Origin: Stenotrophomonas sp. UBA2302 | Lineage (GTDB): Bacteria; Pseudomonadota; Gammaproteobacteria; Xanthomonadales; Xanthomonadaceae | Length of the DNA: 21,055 nt | Reading direction: 5' to 3' | NCBI GenBank assembly: GCA_002345545.1 | Contig: DDVW01000018.1 | Coordinates: 1 to 21,055, forward strand | Shown: positions 1 through 5,156 of the stretch, in pieces | How positions within the stretch are numbered: the first letter of the stretch is position 1 | Layout of the letters: the number at the start of each line of letters is the position of its first letter | Translations under genes and position numbers: made by a program | The notes under the pieces: generated by a model | The model's input: the letters and a program-made list of their open reading frames with translations, nothing else | Databases searched by the model: none | What the model was told of the DNA's origin: nothing

Positions 1-320
1 GATAACGGGGGTGAACCCAGCGCTGCAAATGCCAATATGCGCTGATCGACGCCCGCCTTCGAGTTGAGTGCCCCGGTCAGACGGGCGTAGAGCACCCACA
101 GCTTGCATAGGCGCTTCAGGTTCTCGTGCTTGATCCTACCGAAGCGAGCGTTCCTCTCCGTCGCGGTGCCAACCTTCGTGATCCACGAAATGACGTTCCA
201 ATCATCCTCGTGAAACTTCAGCCCGTCCGGAAGTCGCCCCAGCACGTCGTCGCGGATATCCCGAAACGCGCTGTTGGCTCCTTGCTCTTCCAGCCAGGTT
301 GCAAGCTCAGAGGCACGCAT
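1..320 (-). CDS. Third gene of recombinase trio, N-terminal 106 residues only (partial, runs off window)
   Basis: The frame is open from an ATG at 320 to the first base of the window, so only the N-terminus is visible. The ATG shares a base with the TGA of the upstream recombinase gene (TGATG), which points to translational coupling and co-expression. The visible part is hydrophilic and helical-looking, starts MRASELATWLEEQG, and contains the segment LKRLCKLWVLYARLTGAL. No catalytic recombinase box is visible, but such boxes would lie further downstream. By position it could be a third recombinase, a TnpC-like accessory protein or a GmtX-like protein. I do not recognise the family from this fragment. 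Confidence 0.7.
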   Translation of the reverse strand, partial: MRASELATWLEEQGANSAFRDIRDDVLGRLPDGLKFHEDDWNVISWITKVGTATERNARFGRIKHENLKRLCKLWVLYARLTGALNSKAGVDQRILAFAALGSPPL

Positions 321-1882
321 CACTCGCTCCTGTTTTCCTGCGCTTGCTTGATCTGGTCAATGACCTCATGGATGGCCGCGCCAACCCGGTCGAAGTCCTT
401 ACCCAGCTTGCTCCGCTCCTTTCCGCCCTCCACATCGCTCCAACGCTTCAGTTCGGACTCAACGAACTCGAGCGATTTCTCGTGTGGACCTTCTCGCCAC
501 GCTAGAAACATTGGACAACCGTTGTAGCAGGCCCAGAAAGGATGCTTCTTGCAGGCGCCGCTCTTCCCGCAGGAGCCCACGACGGCCGGCTGAGCGATGC
601 CCTCGACGACGACTGGGATATGGATGGGCCGGAGCCCGACCCTGTCGACGATTGCGCCCTTGAAGAAGTAGATGTGATGCAATTCAGAGAAGACTTGGCC
701 GACGCCTCGATCGGTGGCCCGCTCCAAGGCGGGCATGAGGTCTGAGCCCACTGCCTGGATGTACGCATCCGCCGAGTAGGGCGAGTCGTGCTCCAGTATC
801 TCCTGAATCTCGTTCCGAGGCACACCCTGCATCGCCATCGCTGTCGCGCCCGTATGACGAATCCTAGTGGACGCAAGATTGACCTCCTTGTCGGTTCGGG
901 GGCTAATGATGCCTTGCTTCTTGGCCCAGTCTTGCAGGCGTTCCTTCGCGAATCCGACAGGAACCTGTCCGTGCTCCATCCAGTTCAATTCTTGATTTTC
1001 AGCCGATGGCATGACGATTAATCGATCAAACCGCTGCTGTAGTGCGTGAATCTCAGGGCGCCTGGAGTACGCCCGGATGGCTTCCGCCAGCTCGCTCGTG
1101 ATTTGCCACGATTCTGGCCTCTCACCTACCTGCCCCTTTGCCTTCGGGATACGGAGGAAAAACTCGCGCCCTGTGGGGGCGATCCAGAGGGCATCACACT
1201 TCATGGACAACACTTGCATCGGCCGTTTGAGAGTCTCATTGAGCACGCGCCCATAGACCCGCGTCGCGCAATCGACGTCGTTTTCTGCAGGATCGGCACG
1301 ATTGAGTACCACCCTTATCAGCTCCCATTCCATGGATGTAAACGCTCCCGCCTGCGCGTCCCATTCCATGACGCGGCGCAAGGTCTGCGGGTCATTCTTG
1401 GCCCTCCAAGAATCCATTTGCGTGGCGACAGAGAAGTCGGCCCCCGCCGTCCCCGTTCCCGCAAGTTCTGTGTACAAGCTCCGAAAGAGAGATCGCGCGT
1501 GTGCATGCATGCGGCCCCACACACCTAGCCAGGTCGAAGCAGTGATCCCGGTTAGTCCACTATGCAAGCTGACATTGTTTGCGTCTAGCGCTTTGCGCAG
1601 ACTCGATAAGTTATTGTGGACAGTCCCAAGGTAGCTGGGAGATCTACTCTTCAGACGCCCCTGAATCGCCCGCTGGAGGGGGACTGCGACAGCGTCCGAA
1701 AGCCCGAGCTTCGCCCAATCCAGCGTGTATTCGGTGCCAGCGTACGAAACACTCCACGAAGAACCGCTTACATCAATCCATACCGGCACATCCGGGTTGA
1801 ATTCGCAGCGCACGAAGCGCCGGTCATCGGCACTTTCCCAGAGTCCGGTCTCGAAGTTCTCGATCAGGTCAGTGCCGTCCAC
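320..1882 (-). CDS. Tyrosine-recombinase-like protein with degenerate box II and C-terminal Cys cluster (second gene of trio)
   Basis: A 520-residue protein with a GTG start at 1882, chosen because a strong GGGAGG ribosome-binding site lies 6 nt upstream. It overlaps the end of the preceding recombinase gene by 19 nt. Recombinase landmarks are R220 (LKRPMQVLSMK), R342-H343 (STRIRHTGAT), H365 (LEHDS) and the presumed nucleophile Y374. The usual histidine of the HxxR box is a threonine (T339). The C-terminal part has C438-x5-C444-x7-C452-x3-C456, a possible zinc site, followed by a charged helical tail. Probably the second DNA strand-exchange or target-recognition subunit of the element. Whether it is catalytically active is uncertain because of the missing histidine. 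Confidence 0.85.
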   Translation of the reverse strand: MDGTDLIENFETGLWESADDRRFVRCEFNPDVPVWIDVSGSSWSVSYAGTEYTLDWAKLGLSDAVAVPLQRAIQGRLKSRSPSYLGTVHNNLSSLRKALDANNVSLHSGLTGITASTWLGVWGRMHAHARSLFRSLYTELAGTGTAGADFSVATQMDSWRAKNDPQTLRRVMEWDAQAGAFTSMEWELIRVVLNRADPAENDVDCATRVYGRVLNETLKRPMQVLSMKCDALWIAPTGREFFLRIPKAKGQVGERPESWQITSELAEAIRAYSRRPEIHALQQRFDRLIVMPSAENQELNWMEHGQVPVGFAKERLQDWAKKQGIISPRTDKEVNLASTRIRHTGATAMAMQGVPRNEIQEILEHDSPYSADAYIQAVGSDLMPALERATDRGVGQVFSELHHIYFFKGAIVDRVGLRPIHIPVVVEGIAQPAVVGSCGKSGACKKHPFWACYNGCPMFLAWREGPHEKSLEFVESELKRWSDVEGGKERSKLGKDFDRVGAAIHEVIDQIKQAQENRSE

Positions 1883-3162
1883 TGGTTACCTCCCTGCTGC
1901 CAGACCATCAATGCCTGACGCGCTCTCTGCGCCCTCGCCCTCTTCGTGTAGATCTCAAGGCTTCTGGGGCTCTCCCAGCCGCCCCAGTGCACGAGGTCCT
2001 CGATCTTGGCCTCTCGCGTCTCCTTGCTGGCCTCGCCGGTCACACCCTCATAAGCGCGGTTGAAAAAGGCATGTCGTGCCAGATGCCAATTGAAGTCGAC
2101 GCCGGCGCCCTCTTTGATCGCCCTGGCCACGTCGTCGGCCGCGCGTAGCGACAGCGGCGCACCGCTCTCAGCTGTGATCAAAAAGTCATGCGACAGCAGG
2201 AATTTTTTCTTCCGACGACCGTTGACCTGAACCATCGTGTATCGGTAAGTCGACACGTAGTCGGTGACCAATCTGGGGAAGACGGTGTGATCGAACAGCA
2301 AGCCCAGATCACGAGAGAGGGTCTTGGGGCGAGGCGGATTGGATCGAGGATCGACATAGCTGTCGCCCCGCTCTTCGATCCGCACAATCTTGAAGTAGGG
2401 CGCTGCGCGCGCGGGGCAATCGGAGAGGCGCATCGACAGAATTTCGCTCTTGCGCATACCGAACTCGATGGCCATTCGCCACATCAGGTAGTCCCGCCAA
2501 GCGATCGATTCGCCGACGGCTTTTGATCGAGTCTCTGGCCTCAGAAACCGCTCAATCGCGGCAACCTCCTGGTCCGTCAGGTCGGGGGCAACCGAGCGCG
2601 TCCGCACCTTGATCAATACTTCTTTCCACGCACTTTTCTGAGCTGCCAGCAGCATTTCGATTTCGATGGCACGCCGCGCCTGGTTGCCGCTTGGCAGACT
2701 GGCGAATTGTTTGATAAACCAACGGCAGATGACTGATGCGGAGCGAAATACGCCGTTGATCGACTGCCGCTTACCGAGCGGAATCACACCGTTGGCTTGG
2801 GCTACTGGCTTACGGAGCCATGCCGCGAAGGCCCGGACCTGAGGCGCTGTTAGGCCCAGTCCCCTCAAAAGCTCCCGATCGAGATCGATCTTCGCGGCCC
2901 CAGCCCAGGCATACAGGGAAGCGAAGGTGGCCAACTCCTTGACCCGGGTGTTGTGTGAATCCGTCTTCAGCGCCAGGTGCGCTTCGTAGAGCGACGCAGC
3001 CGGCCTTGGCAAATGCGTCTCGCGTTCGGATAGCACGTGTCTGACGCCAGCCCCCGGAACAACGACCACGCTTACTTGAAACAACGATGCGGACGCCTTC
3101 GAGTCTCTAATCTGGTTACTTTCTGCTGGTGATCGAGCGGCGTTCGACAATGACTTGACCAC
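1864..3162 (-). CDS. Tyrosine-type site-specific recombinase/integrase (first gene of trio)
   Basis: A 432-residue protein with a complete tyrosine-recombinase catalytic set: R237 in GMRKSEIL, H360-x-x-R363 in NWHLARHAF, H392/W396 in LVHWGGWESPRS and nucleophile Y405 in LEIYTKRA. K280 (RPKTLSR) may be the beta-hairpin lysine. The N-terminal half (about 55 to 190) probably holds the core-binding domain. It is the first gene of the minus-strand trio and lies next to the presumed element end, as expected for an enzyme acting on its own att site. The assigned GTG start at 3162 has no convincing ribosome-binding site. Other GTG/TTG codons in the first 45 codons are possible starts, so the N-terminus is uncertain. 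Confidence 0.88.
   Translation of the reverse strand: MVKSLSNAARSPAESNQIRDSKASASLFQVSVVVVPGAGVRHVLSERETHLPRPAASLYEAHLALKTDSHNTRVKELATFASLYAWAGAAKIDLDRELLRGLGLTAPQVRAFAAWLRKPVAQANGVIPLGKRQSINGVFRSASVICRWFIKQFASLPSGNQARRAIEIEMLLAAQKSAWKEVLIKVRTRSVAPDLTDQEVAAIERFLRPETRSKAVGESIAWRDYLMWRMAIEFGMRKSEILSMRLSDCPARAAPYFKIVRIEERGDSYVDPRSNPPRPKTLSRDLGLLFDHTVFPRLVTDYVSTYRYTMVQVNGRRKKKFLLSHDFLITAESGAPLSLRAADDVARAIKEGAGVDFNWHLARHAFFNRAYEGVTGEASKETREAKIEDLVHWGGWESPRSLEIYTKRARAQRARQALMVWQQGGNQWTALT
1889..1894 (-). promoter_or_regulatory. Ribosome binding site deciding the GTG start of the second recombinase
   Basis: On the minus strand GGGAGG lies 6 nt before the GTG at 1882, inside the last codons of the upstream recombinase gene. 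It supports a GTG start rather than a later ATG. Confidence 0.7.
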
Positions 3163-3175
3163 TGAAATTAATCAC

Positions 3176-3198
3176 TTACGAATGAATTCATTATGTAA
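3176..3198. repeat. 23-bp imperfect palindrome next to the recombinase start
   Basis: A perfect 12-bp palindrome AATGAATTCATT (3181 to 3192) is flanked by TTAC on the left (3176 to 3179) and GTAA on the right (3195 to 3198). It lies 14 bp upstream of the first recombinase start codon, in an AT-rich stretch. It could be an operator for the recombinase operon or part of the recombination core site. The function is inferred only from position and symmetry. Confidence 0.45.
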
Positions 3199-3263
3199 AC
3201 ATACTATCACCGCACTTTACCTGCAACACAAAACACAGCGAGATCGACTGATTGAGAGCGGCA

Positions 3264-3298
3264 AAAGAAAAAACCCCAAGGAACAAGGCCTTGGGGTT
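3264..3298 (-). terminator. Rho-independent terminator of the nrdJ operon
   Basis: Arms AACCCCAAGG (3272 to 3281) and CCTTGGGGTT (3289 to 3298) form a perfect 10-bp stem with a 7-nt loop. Read on the minus strand, the stem is followed by a T-rich run (TTTTCTTTT, with further T pairs in the stem base). It lies about 50 bp after the nrdJb stop codon and before the recombinase operon, so it probably separates the two transcription units. Confidence 0.85.
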
Positions 3299-3345
3299 CT
3301 AGTGCGGACGGCTCCAAAAGCTCTCTATGTATACACTTCAGGCCG

Positions 3346-4116
3346 CTAGTTGCACTTGCTATACCCACAATTCAAACAGGTCTGGCACCCATCCATCACC
3401 ACCAGCGCCTTGGTGCTGCACTTGTGGCACATGGTCGCCGCGGACGGGAAACTGCCGTTGTCGGCACTGGCTTCCTCACCGGCTTCCACCACCTCGGCGG
3501 TCTCTGCTACGACGGCTTCTTCAGCGTTTTTTTTTGCGTGTTCCTCGAACTGCTTGCGCTTCTCGGCGATCAGCGCGCGCTGGTGCGCGCTCATTTCCGG
3601 GTCGTGCAGCAGGCCGATCGACTTCATGTGCTCTTCGACGATGTAGCCCAGCTCGGCCACCAGCGACGGCATGTACACGCCACCGGCCTTGAAGTAGCCG
3701 CCCTTCGGGTCGAACACGGCCTTCATCTCATCGACGATGAAGGTGACATCGCCGCCCTTGCGGAACACCGCCGACATGATGCGGGTGAGCGCCACGATCC
3801 ACTGGAAATGCTCCATCGACTTGGAGTTGATGAAGATCTCGAACGGCCGGCGCAGTTCATGCGCGGTGTCCTGGTTGAGCACGATGTCGTTGATGGTCAC
3901 GTAGAAGGCGTGCTCCACCAGCGGTGACTTGATCTTGTAGGTGCTGCCGATCAGCACGTCCGGGCGCTCGATGCGCTCGTGCATGTGCACGATGTTGTCG
4001 GCCGGGGCTGCATTCGCGGTCGCTGCGACAGTGGCGCTGGCCGCCGCCTCCCGGGCCTTGTCATCCGGAGTGATGACGGAATAACCCTTGATTTTCTTGT
4101 CGATCTTGACGGCCAT
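3346..4116 (-). CDS. nrdJb: NrdJb, C-terminal subunit of split class II (B12-dependent) ribonucleotide reductase
   Basis: A 256-residue protein of the TSCPD/NrdJb type. It carries the part of class II ribonucleotide reductase that is missing from NrdJa: the conserved central domain (about residues 50 to 165, including FINSKSMEHFQW and MPSLVAELGYIVEEHM) and a C-terminal cysteine cluster (CHKC, then CQTCLNCGYSKC ending one residue before the stop). In the family, C-terminal cysteines relay reducing equivalents from thioredoxin-type donors to the active-site disulfide, and the CxxC pairs may also bind zinc. An acidic, alanine-rich linker (about 190 to 225) joins the two parts. The ATG at 4116 is chosen over one 15 codons upstream because AGGA lies 10 nt before it and the protein then begins MAVKIDKKIKGYSV. 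It is the last gene of the operon, followed by a terminator. Confidence 0.9.
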   Translation of the reverse strand: MAVKIDKKIKGYSVITPDDKAREAAASATVAATANAAPADNIVHMHERIERPDVLIGSTYKIKSPLVEHAFYVTINDIVLNQDTAHELRRPFEIFINSKSMEHFQWIVALTRIMSAVFRKGGDVTFIVDEMKAVFDPKGGYFKAGGVYMPSLVAELGYIVEEHMKSIGLLHDPEMSAHQRALIAEKRKQFEEHAKKNAEEAVVAETAEVVEAGEEASADNGSFPSAATMCHKCSTKALVVMDGCQTCLNCGYSKCN

Positions 4117-4152
4117 GGTGCGTGTCCTGGATATGCGTTGTAGTGCGGGTGT

Positions 4153-4191
4153 ACGGGGCAACCCCGTCCCGGTCGGGACGGGGCGCGTTGC
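4153..4191 (-). repeat. GC-rich hairpin with a competing smaller hairpin between the histone-like gene and nrdJb
   Basis: CCCCGTCCC (4162 to 4170) and GGGACGGGG (4175 to 4183) form a perfect 9-bp stem with a 4-nt loop. It can be extended by GCAA (4158 to 4161) with TTGC (4188 to 4191) across a 4-nt bulge. An alternative 6-bp hairpin, ACGGGG (4153 to 4158) with CCCCGT (4162 to 4167), uses the same bases. There is no T-run, so this is more likely a processing, stability or weak attenuation element than a true terminator. Confidence 0.55.
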
Positions 4192-4194
4192 GAC

Positions 4195-5010
4195 TTACTT
4201 GCGAGCGGCCTTCTTGGCCGCCTTCGTTACGGTGGCGGTCTTGCGGGCGACGGTCTTCCGGGCGGCAGCCGCCTTCTTGACGACCTTGCCCTCGGCTTTC
4301 TTCACCGCCTTCCTGGCGACAGCCACCTTTTTCACCGCTTTCTTTTCAACGGCTTTCACCGTTTTCTTGACCGCGGCAGCTTTCTTGACGGCCTTCTTCT
4401 CGACCTTTTTCACTGCTTTCTTGGCGGCAGTGGCCTTCTTGACGACGGCCTTGGCGACCTTCTTCTCGGTGGCCTTCACCGACTTCTTGGCCGCGACGAC
4501 CTTCCTGGCCGCCTTTTTCTCGACCTTCTTCACCGCCGTTTTGACCGCGGCGGTCTTCTTGGCAACCGCCTTGGCAACCTTCTTCTCGGTGGCCTTCACC
4601 GCTTTTTTGGCCGAGGCGGTCCTGGTGGCGGCCTGCTTCTCGACCTTGGCGATGGCCTTGCGGGTGGCGGCGCGCTTGCCGGCGCCCTTCTTCTTCAGGT
4701 CCTCGGCTTCGGCGGCGGCGTTGGCCTTGGCGGTCTGCAGCTTCTGGCGCATCGAAGAGACGGTTTTCTTCACTTCCTTCTTGGCGGCGGCGGCCTTTTT
4801 GGCGACGGCCTTCTCGGCCTTGGCCACCACCTTCTTCACCTTGGCGACCTGCTTGCGGGCGCCGGCCTCGGCCTTGCGCGCGCGCGTCTTGACCGCGACG
4901 ACGGCGTCGCTGGCGGTGACGGCCAGGGTATCGCCCAGGTGGGCGGCGGTTTCTTGCACATTCTCGACAACCTGGGAAACGGTCGCCGTCACACCATTGC
5001 CATTGCTCAT
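4195..5010 (-). CDS. Histone H1-like Lys/Ala-rich DNA-binding protein
   Basis: A 271-residue, extremely basic protein. Residues 1 to 40 form a neutral head (VSQVVENVQETAAHLGDTLA); from about residue 41 it is almost entirely Lys, Ala, Val and Arg in KKAxKK-type blocks, like eukaryotic H1 tails and bacterial AlgP/Hc2-type proteins. Three tandem repeats of about 40 residues (135 to 174, 175 to 214 and 215 to 254) share the core K-x-V-K-A-x-E-K-K. It probably binds DNA without sequence specificity and acts as a nucleoid protein. A GAGGAGGG Shine-Dalgarno sequence 4 nt upstream fixes the ATG. It lies between the two halves of the split ribonucleotide reductase and is co-oriented with both. Specific function unknown. 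Confidence 0.85.
   Translation of the reverse strand: MSNGNGVTATVSQVVENVQETAAHLGDTLAVTASDAVVAVKTRARKAEAGARKQVAKVKKVVAKAEKAVAKKAAAAKKEVKKTVSSMRQKLQTAKANAAAEAEDLKKKGAGKRAATRKAIAKVEKQAATRTASAKKAVKATEKKVAKAVAKKTAAVKTAVKKVEKKAARKVVAAKKSVKATEKKVAKAVVKKATAAKKAVKKVEKKAVKKAAAVKKTVKAVEKKAVKKVAVARKAVKKAEGKVVKKAAAARKTVARKTATVTKAAKKAARK
4212..4608. repeat. Degenerate 120-bp tandem repeat inside the histone-like gene
   Basis: The coding sequence for residues 135 to 254 consists of three about 120-bp units, each encoding a block beginning K-K-x-V-K-A-x-E-K-K. The first two units are close copies and the third has diverged. Such repeats are prone to copy-number change between strains. Boundaries are approximate. 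Confidence 0.5.
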
Positions 5011-5014
5011 AAAG

Positions 5015-5022
5015 CCCTCCTC
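5015..5022 (-). promoter_or_regulatory. Strong ribosome binding site of the histone-like gene
   Basis: On the minus strand GAGGAGGG lies 4 nt before the ATG at 5010. It is the best Shine-Dalgarno match seen in this operon and suggests high translation of the histone-like protein relative to its neighbours. Confidence 0.7.
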
Positions 5023-5050
5023 AGGGCGTCGGGTCTGTCACGTTGGCGAT

Positions 5051-5076
5051 GCTATATCGAAGCCGATGGAGCGTGG
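5051..5076 (-). promoter_or_regulatory. Possible internal promoter for the histone-like gene
   Basis: In the 146-bp gap between nrdJa and the histone-like gene, the minus strand has TATAGC (5051 to 5056) preceded at a 16-bp spacing by TTCCAC. The -10 match is fair and the -35 weak. A separate promoter would allow histone-like expression independent of nrdJa. Tentative. Confidence 0.25.
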
Positions 5077-5156
5077 AACAAACGCACAACAACCCGATGG
5101 CGGCGACCACCGTCACCGCCGCCCCGCCGGGTGGGCGGGAGCGGCAGGCAGGGCAA

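Larger units (their letters stand above)
1..3263 (-). mobile_element. End of a mobile element carrying a three-gene recombinase module (partial)
   Basis: Three overlapping minus-strand genes, two of them with tyrosine-recombinase signatures, occupy the left edge and run out of the window. The region is less GC-rich than the rest, and the stretch just upstream of the first recombinase gene is AT-rich. The right boundary is inferred to lie between the recombinase start (3162) and the nrdJb terminator (3264 to 3298); I see no direct repeat that fixes it. Similar three-gene layouts are known in RIT elements, in Tn554-type transposons (TnpA/B/C) and in the gamma-mobile-trio (GmtY/Z/X) elements. 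The gene sizes do not suit RIT well, because RIT recombinases are more uniform in length. I cannot choose between the other two from sequence alone. No tRNA lies next to it. Confidence 0.65.

Noticed and set aside
3163..3345. tRNA gene as the integration target
   Set aside because: No cloverleaf-like sequence or tRNA 3' end is visible between the recombinase gene and nrdJb.
4195..4700. CRISPR-like regularly spaced repeats
   Set aside because: The periodicity comes from coding repeats of the histone-like protein, with no unique spacers.
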